Notes: generated from the sequence alone by a model not told the origin. DNA of 64,000 bases from Akebia trifoliata (GCA_017979445.1 CM030713.1:28253934-28317933), one strand, 5' to 3'; positions 38,001-49,780 are shown, numbered from the stretch's first letter. Numbers and translations are program-made.

Positions 38001-41000
38001 AGATAATACCATATTACCAACTACGAAGCCAACTTGTAAGTCAACACAACTAATGTTTAAGAAGAATAAAATGATATAACCACAAATATTGAAATAATTT
38101 GATGCCCCTTTCAAATCTTTACTATTATAATGAGAGAAAGTCAAATAGGTGTTCGTTGACACCAAGATCTAGAAGACAAAAAGTGTCGTACAGTAATTAG
38201 TTTTAATTTTAAATTATAGAAATATCGTTTTATTATGTTATTATCTTCAATAGAGTGTTAGTTAATATATTAAATTAGAATATGAAAATATAAAATTATC
38301 TATTTAAATTTAAAAAAAAATAATTTTGATAATATGAAAGTAATTTTAAGCATACATAAATCATAAATGTTACAATACAAGTGCATTTTCACATACCATC
38401 TACTAATTTGTTTAATTTTAGACACACCTCACAAATTTAGCAAAATATTTAAGGCACCACTTTTTTGCCCTCTAAAATTGATTAAATACTTTTATAATAT
38501 AATTTATACAAAAATAATGCATAAAAATATCATTTTAACCATAATTACCCCAATTTTTGAAACCCCTCTTGAAGTGGTTAAGGCCTAGGCGCAACTTTTG
38601 ACAATAGGGATTGAGTATACTTAAAACTCGGCTGAGTGGGGTTGAATTGTTTAAATCATTAATTGACTCATCTTTAAAACTCATTTTTAATGAACTCTCC
38701 AAGCTAACTTGGAAATTAAAAGAGTCAAGTTTTGAAAATTAAGTTGGAGTTATGCGATTATTAGAAAATAGAAATAAATCTTAAGTTCAAAATATTAACA
38801 ATTATGTTTAAGTACTTAATCTATTTTCATTTGAACACCACTAGAAATCAACGGAATTGGTAATTTTCTGGCAAAGTAAATCACGTACTTGAAATCCATA
38901 ACTCGAATGGCACCCTCTAAGGATAATTTTTTTTTTTTACTCAAATAGTTATAAATCAATAATCAATATTATTTTTTCTTGACCTTCTTTGGGATGGTGT
39001 ATTAGAAATTCAGTGTCGACTTGGATTTATTTTTAGTTGGTTTTTTACTCGGATTGAAATCATTGGGATTGGTATAATCTATTTTTGCGGTTGCCTCAAT
39101 TATTATTTATGATTATGATTGCGAGAAGCTTTTTGAAACTTTTCTTTGATAATTACATCGAAAGATTTAATCTTGTTGATAATTAATTCCACATCTTACA
39201 CCATTCTTTCTTTTTGAAAGTAACTTACACTATTTTGGTCGTTAGCTGAAAATAACCACGGCCATCATTATTGAAAATGTCATAATTTTATGTTCCATCA
39301 AATTCCCGTAAATAATGAAACGGGAAGTCAATTTGGACAATTTCTTGATCACTTTTGTGATTTTGTATTTGATTAAAAAAAAAAAAAAAACATAAGAAAA
39401 TCAAAATTGATGTATAAATTTGGTATGAAAAGTGATTTTCAACATGAGAAATGATCTCAAAAACTTTTCTCGAAGTCCAAATCAAATCAAATCCAAACTT
39501 TAAGGCCACATTGCCTCGCATATGAGAATCTCCTTTAATTTTATCTCATGTTCACCATTATAAGGGCCCACAACCTCCTTTTTTTTTTTTCTTTCAAAAT
39601 AGTCCAAAAACCAACAACCTCAAAAAATGGAGGAATAGTGGAGATAAACCCCATCAAACAGAAAATAACAAACACCATGTAATGTGGGGTACCATATGTG
39701 GTTGCAATTTAAATCTACTTTCCACTTACCTAACTATCAATCTTATCCCTTCTCACAACCATAACTATATCAATTATGACAATGTGGGCCTCCCACAATT
39801 TAAACATGTGTCACTCATCGCATCCCTTCTACTAGCTAGGTCCCTTGATGGTACTTTGGTGGTTTAACCATCATAATTCGTGGCTTCCACCTCCATAAGC
39901 TCATAATGAGTTGGACCTATCTTACTAAATTGGTTGCTACTAGTCCAAACCATGAACCAGTACGAAGCAAAACCAATTCACAGTATAGTTCATACTGAAT
40001 TCGTAAAACCAAGCGAACCATGAACCATCAAATTTTGATTGGGTTTGGTGAACCAAACCAAAACATTTGGTTCAATGAACCTGAGCATTAAATTTGGTGA
40101 ACCCAATAATTTGGTTAGCGAATTGAATAATTTTTCATAATATATATTTAAAATTTAGATTCATTGAACTTATAGCTTGTATACTTGAATTATATGTTGT
40201 GATTTGTGGAGACTGCTAGTACTGGTCAACAAGGAGGTACTGTGAATCAAGTAAAAATCTGTGTTTCCGTGTGTGATTTGTGTTTTGCTCTGTTTCGTTT
40301 CTTGGTTCGATTGTTCCTATTGAACCAATTCAGGAAACAAAGCGAACCAAGAAACAAATTATCTCTAACTATCATTTCAAACCGGGTTTATTCTAGAGTG
40401 GCGAACCATGAATTCGAACCGAACGAACCAGGTAACATTGGATTGGGCCACGAAATGGTGGGATAGTTGTAAAATATTATGGCAAAGATCGTCCCAACAT
40501 AATCAAATTTTCATTAAATATTTTCGAACAATTCAAATTATGATATTTTCTCTTTTCCTCAACATGTCCATCTCTTTCTAGCTAACGAGCAATGGTGGAT
40601 ACTTAAGTATATGTTGGTCGGACAAGAGTACTTAATGGGCTGGTGTCCAAGATGGGCCAATCTTGAACAATCCTGACTCAGAACAAAGAAGTTCTGCCCA
40701 AACCTAACATACCTAGCCCAATTTATAATGGACCTAATAGTATGAGCGCAAAGCAAGCCATCTGGGCTGGACTTGTGCATATTTATAATTAGATTAGGCC
40801 CAAGCTTGACCATTTATAAGGCAGGCCATATAGGAGCCATATCTTGGGTTAAGATGTGTGCCTTAGGCATAAGTTGGGTTGCATTATGGTTTACCATTAA
40901 GTAGGACTTCAATGGATCGGATTGGAGTCAATTTGGGACCAATCCAATAATGATTGGATTCAAAATAGAACCGATCCGATAAGAATTGGACTGTTTATAA

Positions 41001-41542
41001 GATCTCAATATTAGGATCAAAATCCGATACTACAATAATAATGTTAGGTGTTGATAGGACCAAATCTAATTTGATATACAAAATATATACAAAAAACTTT
41101 ATATACTTAAATAAAGATATAATTTACATATTTTCTCTAATTTTATTGAATTGGGACATGCTTGATCTAGATTCAATTCAATTGGTTATCAAATCAGATC
41201 CTCATCAAAATCAATACCCTCGATCCAGATTCAAAGTTAACAGTTCCGAGTTTGGATTTGATCCGAAAACTTTGGCTAGATGTTGAAGATGAGGTCTTTT
41301 GGGTCATTTTCTCTATTATGCTAGGGTGACCAATGTCAAAGTCAAACATTTTCTAAAACATATACATTGGTCAACTTTTGTTTGGCAGATCAGTTGATGG
41401 AACAAAAAATAAATAAATATGAATAATATGTTTGAATAACATGTTCTAAAGCAAATATTTAACTTTAATACATGTCCCCACATTTCTCGACCCCAACTTC
41501 ATTAACATACATAAATGCAAAATAATAATAAAATATCACCAA
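35081..41542. other. Gene-poor repeat desert
   Basis: No gene supported. Contains stretches starting TAGGGGTGTCAATGG (35,124) and AGGAGTGTCAATGAG (35,341), reminiscent of plant hAT ends; a (TAA)n run; a second copy of a low-copy segment also seen near 34,210 (AATTGGGTGCAAATAG, 36,085); and two regions (39,940-40,450 and 40,900-41,290) dominated by GAACCA/GGATTGGA-type degenerate repeats. Confidence 0.5.
36055..36079. repeat. (TAA)n microsatellite
   Basis: AATAATAATAA trinucleotide run of about 25 bp. Confidence 0.9.
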
Positions 41543-42063
41543 TCAATCTTGGAATCTCAAAGTTTTCATGATCATCATCTTTCCAATACTTGATGATTGT
41601 TCTAGTGCATCATCGTTACTTTGCTTCTCATGATCGAATGATCCTCCATCAGTTTTCCATACTAGAAAAAGAAGAAAACAAAACAATATAGAAATTCTAA
41701 GAGGACAACGAAAGAAATACGAGTTTGAAGATTTTGTATCTGCGAATTGAGATGTGGCCAGATCCTACGCATGAAATCACATGCATGATCGAGAAGAAAA
41801 TAGAAGAGGATTCGGATGGAGAACATAGAATCTGTTGCAATTTGCAGGGATGAAAGTTCGTGATCATGATCATGTTTTTCTTGGGATACGTAGTTGCCAA
41901 TGTGAAAGCAAAAGAAGGCACACAAGATTAAGAAATGTATCAACCAATCATTTCTAAATTGTTCCATTGAGAAGGTAAGCACCACAATGTATGCAAGAAT
42001 CATAAGAATCACTGCATGTCTCATGGGTTCTAATAATGTCGATGACACCAATCGCTCCAACAT
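41543..42063 (-). CDS. Possible small membrane protein gene (153 aa, two exons)
   Basis: Not recognised. Exon 1 (42,063-41,721) starts MLERLVSSTLLEPMRH and encodes two or three hydrophobic helices (VILMILAYIVVLTF, WLIHFLILCAFFCFHI, FSIRILFYFLL). A donor CTC|GTATTTC at 41,720 and an acceptor with a strong pyrimidine tract (TTCTTCTTTTTCTAG) at 41,662 would join it in frame to 41,661-41,543, giving a hydrophilic tail (DGGSFDHEKQSNDDALEQ) and a stop. The implied intron is only 59 nt, short for plants; without splicing the frame continues to a stop at 41,662 (133 aa). No homologue is known to me and no promoter was identified, so it may be a chance frame in a repeat-rich region. Confidence 0.3.
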
Positions 42064-42189
42064 CTCCGTTGATCTCTTGATATCAAACTATGGAAATTAA
42101 TTCTTTCTTTAAGTTGTGACGATACACGTACCTTCCTCGTGCTGCTACAATTCCTTCTCACGATATGCTTCTATCATTCTTCAACAACT

Positions 42190-43383
42190 CCTCCCACACC
42201 TTATGATTAGGCGGTCAGCGTTGGTAGAAATCTAAGTTAAAAACCAATGTATATATAAGAAAAGAATACTTCGAACATTAAAGAATTGATCAATAATCTG
42301 ATTAATTAATTAAGTGCATTCTTTGACATGATCATCTATACTGGTTTTAAACAATGTTTGTTTTGGGCAATGTGAGCCCTCCATGCACGTTTGGTGGATA
42401 TTTGAGGGCACTTAGAACATAAGTACTTTTTAAAATACTGTACTGTTGTGTTTGGATGCAGATTTTGAGAGGTACTATCAGACGTGCTTTTGATAGAGTT
42501 TTTGTTATTTGGAAACTACTTTGAATTTTGTTAAAATAACTAGAATGCCCTTATATGTGAGGGTTATTATTTTTAACATTAAAACTCAACAAATTATGCT
42601 CCAAAAAGTAATAATTACTGTTTTTATTCGATAAAAACATTATAACATAATTTTAAACTCAAAATATACTTCTTCTTTTTTTAGAAAAAATTTCGACAGA
42701 ACCTCCCCAGGGCATATGAAAAATAAAACTTATATAAAGATAACTTATATAAAAACAATCACTTTGTTATAAATTATTGAAAATATAATGCAGTATCCGC
42801 ATATCGATGGTTATGCATGAACCCATCACATGATCTGAGAGCTTGAATACATATACCATTGTTGTAGAGGTATTTGCATAAAATAAAATAGGCGATGAAG
42901 AATCATCGACATAGAATGACATTGAACACATGAAATATGGATGACTTAATGGTCCAACGGTACTAAATAGTTGTAACAAGATTGCGTTTCAGTAGAGTTC
43001 ATCATCTCCGATATCTACTATTGAAAACAACATCAATTAATTTAAGATGATTAATTGCCACACAAACTTTAATTAAAGCACGCAAAGATAAAAAAGAAAT
43101 TAAATAAACACGTTTAAAATTTAGTTAATTTAAACTTTTGCTCCAAGTAGTGTTAATCAAGCAAGACTGACCACTTAATCTACAATGATAAACACATGTA
43201 ACCAAATTTTGTGTTGTTTTATTGGTACTCGACGGAGAATCGACAACTTGGACTCCATTTTCACCAAAAGAGGAAGGAAAATCTCTCATCTTGATGCAAA
43301 AAACACAAATTTCTCTTTTCTTTTTCTCTCTTATTTATTGGGTAACACTCTAATTTTTCTATTACAAACTTGATATGAAAAAT
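42190..43383. other. AT-rich spacer
   Basis: No gene. Sequence near 42,380-42,560 (GTTTGG...GTTTGGATGCAG) resembles ends of plant MITEs of the 'GTTTGG' type, without a confident partner. The motif TTTCGACAGAACCTCCC near 42,690 parallels TTTCGACGACATTTCC near 32,585, hinting at a shared old element. Confidence 0.4.
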
Positions 43384-43771
43384 GGGAGTAGTTCGGCAGC
43401 CCTAAAGTTTGCCAAGTTTTGTGCTAAACATTTTTTGTAAATCACTTTTGATGGGGTTAGAAGTTTTGGAATAGGCTGATTTTTTGTGAGGATGATCTCT
43501 ACGGTGAAGAGATCATCTTCACAAAAAATCAGCTCATTTTGAAACTTCTAACCCTAGTTTACAAGTTGAAGAATGGTGGACCGTCCAATTTTTGTAAATC
43601 ACTTTTGATGGGATTAGAAGTTTTGGAATAGGTTGATATGTGCTGAGGATGATCTCCTCATCATAGAGATCATCCTCACAAAAAATCAGCTCATTTCAAA
43701 GCTTCTAACCCATATTTTGAAAATTGTTTGGCACAAAACTTGGCGAACTTTAGGGCTGCTGAACCGCCCCC
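43384..43771. mobile_element. Modular MITE, copy B (type I ends)
   Basis: A 388-bp element with ends GGCAGCCCTAAAGTTTGCCA and, reversed, GGCGGTTCAGCAGCCCTAAA. Two internal modules each contain a GATGATCTC...GAGATCATC hairpin. Unlike the others, it is not flanked by a long TA tract. Confidence 0.85.
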
Positions 43772-44963
43772 ATAAAAAATTACATAAAACAAAGGAGGAT
43801 GAGAAGAGGGTTCATACCTGAACCAATCAAAATGAACTCAAAGAACCCATGTCCCAAATGCTTCAGAAACTGAAAATTAAGGCTTGAAACAACATGGGTA
43901 TTTGGGTTCTTTAATGGACCGCCTTCCCAGACTGAGAACAATACCCTCTCTATCTCTAGATTAGAGACAAATTTGTTGGATGTGGACAGAAGAAAAGGTA
44001 TAAGATAAGGAGACAAACAAAGGGCTTGTATCAAAGTCAGTCTCTATGTTATAACAAGCTCTAAAATAACCCATGAAAGATTAAAGATAAAAATTACACA
44101 TCAGGATTAGTGTTACGACGAGCAAACCTAATAAGATGGCATCCAACTTGTCCTCCAAAATAAATTAAACTACCAATAGAAGATAAAAAAATTGGAAAGA
44201 AAATTTGATGACAAGAAGGAAGAAATCTCCTCGCCTCACTTCTCAATTTCTCTAATTTGTAAGGATTAATAAATAGTTCTCAGTGTTAAAACCCCACATC
44301 GTATCATCAATCTAAGATACTGTCCGCCAAAACTCAAAGTAGTGCCAGTTTTTTTTTTTTTTTTGATAGATTAAGATATTTTATTAACAAATGAAGGAGG
44401 TCGAGAATACGTGAATTAGAATTTTTTCTTTATCACAACCAAATACATTTACAATTAGGATTTCTTCCTCAATCCATCTTAGATGAACACAAGTTACACA
44501 AAAACTAAATTAAATTAGGGTTTCTTCTATACCAAACAAAATAAACCAAGATCCAAACTCATCAATCAACATGAAGTACAAAACAAATCAGGAAATTATA
44601 AGCAGATACAGCGAGAAGCCTTCAAAGACTTACAGATTCGATGCAAGAACTAGAAACAGTCAATTCTGTAATTATTTTGGTAAACAAACCATAAAACCAT
44701 TCATCTACTCCTTCCTTTGCATCCCAAATCCTCATTCATCTGTTCTTCTTCTTCTTAGATCTCCTATTATCCCTTGTTCTGAAAATGCCGATTCAAAGTA
44801 AACCAGAAAAAGTAGTACCAAATTTGCTGCGTGGGCTAGAGATCAATTTTGAGAAGTAGCTGCAATGGTACTTCGTAGAAAATCACTAAAACGAATTCAA
44901 ACTTAAAAAAGTCAGTCCACACGTGAGATACCCGTTATGTTTTCAAATTGGTGAAATAGGAAT

Positions 44964-45192
44964 CATGGTTTTTATACTCGCTATCGCGTCTTGTCTCGTT
45001 CAGCTCCGATACCGAGTCGTTTCAGACGAGTTTTCCGATATGTTTGAGACGTCTCGTGAGATAATTCGAAAAATTGTACGTGAAATGTAAAACTTGATCA
45101 AAAAAATGACTTTGTGAGTTGGTCTTGTTCAGTTCTAATACCAAGTTAACTCGGGCGATACGTCTCGGTCTCGGACGAGTTTAAAAACCATG
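44964..45192. mobile_element. hAT-like MITE (CATGGTTTTAAA family), copy 2, 8-bp TSD
   Basis: A 229-bp element starting CATGGTTTTTA and ending TTTAAAAACCATG, with exact 8-bp direct repeats ATAGGAAT at 44,956-44,963 and 45,193-45,200. The interior has GTCTCG/CGAGAC blocks as in the copies at 13,566 and 59,770. Confidence 0.88.
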
Positions 45193-45439
45193 ATAGGAAT
45201 GGCCTCAACTCAAGCTCTTCCTTCACCAAGTGACAACAAATGAACTCGTCTCTCTGAAGTGTGAATTATCTTGATCAACGATCAAGATTTTGCATGGAAA
45301 AAAGTGCAACACATCTTCAGCTCAGCCCAATATAACAAGAAATTATTAACATATGGAATAGAGAAGAGCATAGACCTCAAATCCTCGATAACACAATGGT
45401 TGATACTATGTATAAATGGAGTGTTCGAAGGTGAAGAGA

Positions 45440-45720
45440 GTCAAATATTTTTCAAAACATGGGTTAGAAACTTCAGAATGGACTGATTATTTATGAAGAT
45501 GATCTCTATGATGAAGAAATCATCCTCATAGAAAACAAGTTCATGCTGAAACATCTAACCCTAATTTATAAGTTGAAGAATTATGGACCATTTGATTTTT
45601 GTAAATCACTTTTGATGAGGTTAGAAGTTTTAAAATGAAATTATTTTTTGGTGAGGATGATCTCCTTGTCTAGAGACCATCCAAAAAAAAAAAAAAAATC
45701 ATTTCAACACTTTTAACCCA
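45440..45720. mobile_element. Modular MITE, degenerate copy C
   Basis: Shares the internal blocks CATGGGTTAGAAAC, GAAGATGATCTCTATGATG, AAATCACTTTTGATG and GGTGAGGATGATCTCC with copies A-G, but both outer ends are lost or too diverged to see. Confidence 0.6.
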
Positions 45721-45860
45721 TAAATCCACTCTATATATAAACCTAGGGTGGAGGGTATATATAAACAAATTTTATCATTAACTTTTAAGTTAAGAAATAT
45801 GGTACATTGATTTCAAAAAATTTTAACACTAGTCAAATTATTTTTGTTAATAATCTTTTT

Positions 45861-45876
45861 GTGTGTGTGTGTGTGT

Positions 45877-45912
<36 letters not shown>

Positions 45913-45921
45913 TGTGTGTGT
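45861..45921. repeat. (GT)n microsatellite
   Basis: About 60 bp of GT dinucleotides with a GG interruption and a short CGCG patch. Confidence 0.95.
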
Positions 45922-46405
45922 TATACACTGAACTAAATGTGTAACTAGGACTTAAAATAATTTGAGTTCTAGCCGGATATGAGTATATTCATATCCATAT
46001 CCAAGTCATTTTATTTTTAATAAAATTATCCGGAATTGTATCACTTGAATTAATTGATTCGAGTTGGATAATTTTAAATCATTCAAAATTATTTCAAGAA
46101 AAATCACTAAAGATATGTGAACTTCACAAAAATTTTCTACATTTTAAAGTAACTTCCCCAACAATTTATACCACAGAAAGGTGCCTTTTGAAAGATGAAA
46201 TATAAATCACCCCCCAAAAATTTCTCATAGGGTGACATAATTGGACTTAAACATTACACTAAATCCACCTATAGCTACTAAAATTAGTTTTGCATCCGAT
46301 AAACTATAATATACTTTGGATCTAGTACCATGTGAAGATTGGCAATCCTATGAGGTAAAGAATTATCTTCACTATGATGATCATGCCATTCCGACATCAC
46401 CATAT
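45922..46405. repeat. Local duplication, copy 1 (empty SINE site)
   Basis: Matches 47,168-47,995 in direct orientation: ATACACTGAACTAAAT, GGATATGAGTATATTCATAT, GAATTAATTGATTCGAGTTG and so on. At about 46,300-46,316 it carries the uninterrupted sequence AAACTATAATATACTTTGG where copy 2 has a SINE. Confidence 0.85.
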
Positions 46406-47167
46406 AACTAATATTTTAAAAACTGGACAGGTCATTGACCCGTACGACTAACTAGGTCGGTCCAATTTGGTCGGGCCGGTGGATCAAACCGATTGAATCC
46501 AAAATGAGATATTAATTAAAATTTTGTGTTCCTTCCCAAAATCTAATTACTCAACTTTACAAAACTTGATCGAATGCCATAGGGATACATTATAAGTTTT
46601 ATTTAGTTATTTATAGGAATGATGATATTTTAAGAATTAAAAAAAAACAAAATTAAAAATATACTTTTTTTCCATTGAAATTAAATTTGAAATTTAACAT
46701 ATACTTTTTAATTACCTAGTGGTTTTGAATTGAAATTTAAGAGTTGCATAAATCAATAAAAAATTAAATATATTTTTAAGTTTTATTTTATGTGTTTCGA
46801 TTTGGTTTGGGCATGAATTTTAGGTTATTGTAGTGCTATTTCTTCAATGCGGCAATCCATATGAATAAAACAATTAAAATCTTACTAAATCGGACTATTT
46901 TCCATTAATTTATTATAGTAGACCTTAAAGGAAAGGGGTGTGTCATCAAATATCAAAACACAAGGAACAACTCAAATAGTCATCAGATTGTGGAGGGTAT
47001 GTTAATAATCACCCAAAAATTGAATCGGTCCTTTAACAAATTCGGCCAGGTCTCTAGTCCAACCGATTGAACCATTTGAACTGGACGGGTCAATTGATTT
47101 TTATAAAATTGGATTTTTTAATTTTTTTTATTATTTTCTTTTGTTAATAATCTTTTTTTTTTTTGGG
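46406..47167. other. Sequence between duplicate copies; possible TIR element
   Basis: Non-coding. The left part has AACTGGACAGGTCATTGACC and the right part, reversed, has TTGACCCGTCCAGTTC, an imperfect inverted arrangement suggesting an old transposon of about 0.7 kb; borders are not defined. Confidence 0.35.
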
Positions 47168-47995
47168 TTATGTATCATACACTGAACTAAATATGTAACT
47201 AGGGATTAAAATGGGTTGAGTTCGGGCCGGATATGAGTATATTCATATATGAACCATTTTGTTTTTACTAAAATCATATTTGAATCTGAGTCAACTGAAT
47301 TAATTGATTCGAGTTGGATAATTTTAAATCGTTTAAAGTTATTTGAAAAAACATTATTAAAGACATGTGAATTTCAAAATTAAAATAAATAGAGCTCTGG
47401 CAATTGAATTGCACAAAATTTCTCTACATTTTAATGTATTTTCCCCACCAATTTATACCTCAAAAAGGTGCCTTTTGAAAAAGGATATGTAACTCACGCC
47501 CCAGAAATTTCTCATAGAGTGACATAATTGGACTCAGAGGTTACATTAAATCCACTTATAGCTACTGAAATTAGTTTTGCATCCAATAAACTACAACATA
47601 CTAACCCCAAGGGGTTGGATCAATGGCAATTTTAGACCAATAAACGGTTAATGCCCGTGGGTCATGAGTTCAATACTAGCATGAGCATTAGTTCCTCAGG
47701 GGCCACCCGCGAGGGCGCACCCTCACTTACCTGGTGTGTGTGATGTGCGGACGTTGCACGTGCCCTGGAACTAGTCCTTAGACAAGACCATGGTCTATAG
47801 ACTTAGCAAAGCCTAGATATGGGCTTGGTCCGTTGTCTACCGGACACACCCGATTATCAAAAGAAAAACAAAAAAAACTATAACATACTTAGGATCTAGT
47901 ACTATGTCAATAATGTAAAGACTGGCAATCCTATGATGTAATGAATTATCTTCACTATGATGATCATTCCATTTCAACATTACTACACCAATCAT
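47168..47995. repeat. Local duplication, copy 2 (contains a SINE)
   Basis: Diverged direct duplicate of 45,922-46,405, longer mainly because of the SINE at 47,603-47,876. Confidence 0.85.
47603..47876 (+). mobile_element. tRNA-derived SINE with TSD
   Basis: A 274-bp element with box A-like TGGATCAATGG (47,616-47,626), box B-like GAGTTCAATACTAG (47,666-47,679) and an A-rich 3' tail (AAAAACAAAAAAA). It is flanked by 13-bp direct repeats ACTACAACATACT (47,590-47,602) and ACTATAACATACT (47,877-47,889), one mismatch. The neighbouring duplicate shows the matching empty site. GC-rich body in AT-rich surroundings. Confidence 0.88.
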
Positions 47996-48005
47996 ATAAA
48001 AGTTG

Positions 48006-48195
48006 AACCCCAAGGATTTGCCTAGTGGCAAGTTGAGCCTTGATAAGCTCTTGAGAAAGAGTAGGTCAAGTGTTCGAAACCCCACGAAGCCATGAATTCC
48101 TTGGGGTCCTCTCCAAGGTCCATTTGACCCCCCCAACTCAACCATTTGCACGTAAGACTTTCCATGGGATTAGTCTCACCCGAAGGGTGGGGATA

Positions 48196-48197
<2 letters not shown>
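48006..48197 (+). mobile_element. tRNA-derived SINE, second type
   Basis: Box A-like TTGCCTAGTGG (48,018-48,028) and box B-like GTTCGAAACCC (48,072-48,082) are correctly spaced for a polymerase III promoter. The 3' part (CCATGGGATTAGTC...GGGGATACC) resembles plant SINE 3' ends and runs into a (TA)n tract. No target duplication was identified. Confidence 0.7.

Positions 48198-48238
<41 letters not shown>
48198..48238. repeat. (TA)n microsatellite
   Basis: About 40 bp of TA repeats between the SINE 3' end and the modular MITE copy D. Confidence 0.95.
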
Positions 48239-48240
<2 letters not shown>

Positions 48241-48626
48241 GAGCGGTTCGGCAATCCTAAAGTTTGCCAAGTTTTATGCCAAACATTTTTTGTAAATCAC
48301 TTTTGATGGGGTTGGAAGTTTTGGAATAGGCTGATTTTTTGTGAGGGTGATCTCTACGGTGAAGAGATCATCCTCACAAAAAATTAGCTCATTTTGAAAC
48401 TTCTAACCCTAGTTTACAAGTTGAAGAATCGTGGACCGTCCAATTTTTGTAAATCACTTTTGATGGAGTTAGAAGTTTTGGAATATACTGATTTTTAGTG
48501 AGGATGATCTCCTCATCATAAAGATCATCCTCACAAAAAATCAGCTCATTCCAAAGCTTCTAACCCATATTTTGAAAAATGTTTGGCACCAAACTTGGCA
48601 AACTTTAGGGTTGCTAAACCGTTCCC
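48239..48626. mobile_element. Modular MITE, copy D (type I ends)
   Basis: A 388-bp element, ends GGGAGCGGTTCGGCAATCC and, reversed, GGGAACGGTTTAGCAACCC, lying between TATATA tracts. It has two hairpin modules. Its right arm, reversed, closely matches the left half of copy G. Confidence 0.85.
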
Positions 48627-48635
48627 TATATATAT

Positions 48636-48966
48636 AGCTACTCATAAAGCTACAACGTTTTTGTCTTATATGGTTAAAAAGGTTCAGAATTGGTTGATTT
48701 TTTATGAGGATGATCTCTATGATGAGGGGATCATCCTTGCAAAAAATCATTACATTCCAAAACTTCTAACCCCATCAAAAGTGATTTACAAAAATTGGAC
48801 GGTCTAAAATTTTTCAACTTGTAAACATGGGGCTAGAAGTTTCATAATGGATGATTTTTGGCAAGGATGATCTCCTCACCATAGAGATCATCCTCACAAA
48901 AAATCAGCCCATTCCAAACATTTTTGCCCATATAAGACAAAACACATTGTAGCTTTATGAGTAGCT
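48636..48966. mobile_element. Modular MITE, copy E (type III ends)
   Basis: A 331-bp element with a third kind of end: AGCTACTCATAAAGCTACAA and, reversed, AGCTACTCATAAAGCTACAA, followed inward by TTTTGTCTTATATGG on both sides. The inner hairpin modules are those of the other copies. Confidence 0.8.
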
Positions 48967-49007
48967 TTATGTGTATACGGATCCTAATTTCATATATGTA
49001 TATATAT

Positions 49008-49388
49008 GGGTCCCGTTCAGCACCCTAAGCTTTACCACACACTTTAACAAACGTGTTTTGTCTTACATGGGTTAGAAGTTTTGGAATGAGCTGATTTTTG
49101 GTGAGGATGATCTCTATGGTGAGGAGATCATCCTCACCAAAAATCAGCTCATTCCAAAACTTCTAACCCCATCAAAAATGATTTACAAAAAATGGACGGT
49201 CCACGATTTTTCAACGTGTAAACATGGGGCTAAACATTTCGGAATGGGCTGATTTTTGGGGAGGATGATCTTCTAATCATAGAGATCATCCTCACCAAAA
49301 ATCAGTCCATTCCAAAACTTCTAACCCATGTAGGACAAAAAACGTTTGTTAAAGTGTGTGGTAAAACTTAGGGTGCTGAACATTTCCC
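49008..49388. mobile_element. Modular MITE, copy F (type II ends)
   Basis: A 381-bp element between TATATA tracts with ends CGTTCAGCACCCTAAGCTTT and, reversed, TGTTCAGCACCCTAAGTTTT, then ACCACACACTTTAACAAACG on both sides. Internal modules are shared with type I and III elements. Confidence 0.85.
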
Positions 49389-49401
49389 TATATATATATA
49401 T

Positions 49402-49780
49402 GGGACAGTTCAACAGCCCTAAAGTTTGCCAAGTTTGGTGCCAAACATTTTTCAAAATATGGGTTAGAAGCTTTGGAATGAGCTGATTTTTTGTGAGGAT
49501 GATCTCTATGATGAGGAGATCATCCTCACCAAAAATCAGCCTATTCCAAAACTTCTAACCCCATCAAAAGTGGTTTACAAAAAATGGACGATCCACGATT
49601 TTTCAACGTGTAAACATGGGGCTAAACATTTTGGAATGGGCTGATTTTTGGGGAGGATGATCTTCTAATCATAGAGATCATCCTCACCAAAAATCAGCCC
49701 ATTCCAAAACTTCTAACCCATGTAGGACAAAAAACGTTTGTTAAAATGTGTGGTAAAACTTAGGGTGCTGAACATTTCCC
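49402..49780. mobile_element. Modular MITE, copy G: chimera of type I and type II
   Basis: The left end is type I (GTTCAACAGCCCTAAAGTTT) and the right end, reversed, is type II (TGTTCAGCACCCTAAGTTTT). The right half (from about 49,585) is nearly identical to the right half of copy F, 380 bp upstream; the left half matches the reversed right arm of copy D. The element lies between TATATA tracts like an ordinary insertion. Confidence 0.85.

Noticed and set aside
40206..40466. 86-aa open frame on the plus strand
   Set aside because: Falls in degenerate GAACCA-type repeat sequence with no recognisable domain or splice context.
43780..44034. 84-aa open frame on the minus strand
   Set aside because: No domain; directly adjoins MITE copy B and looks like untranslated or repeat sequence.
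45271..45486. 71-aa open frame on the plus strand
   Set aside because: Looks somewhat protein-like but runs into the degenerate modular MITE copy C; no homologue or splice sites recognised.
47603..48197. tRNA gene-like box A/box B sequences
   Set aside because: No tRNA cloverleaf; A-rich tail, TSD and length show these are SINEs.
48239..49780. CRISPR-like regularly spaced repeats
   Set aside because: The repeated hairpins belong to transposon bodies with terminal inverted repeats in a plant genome; no repeat-spacer organisation.
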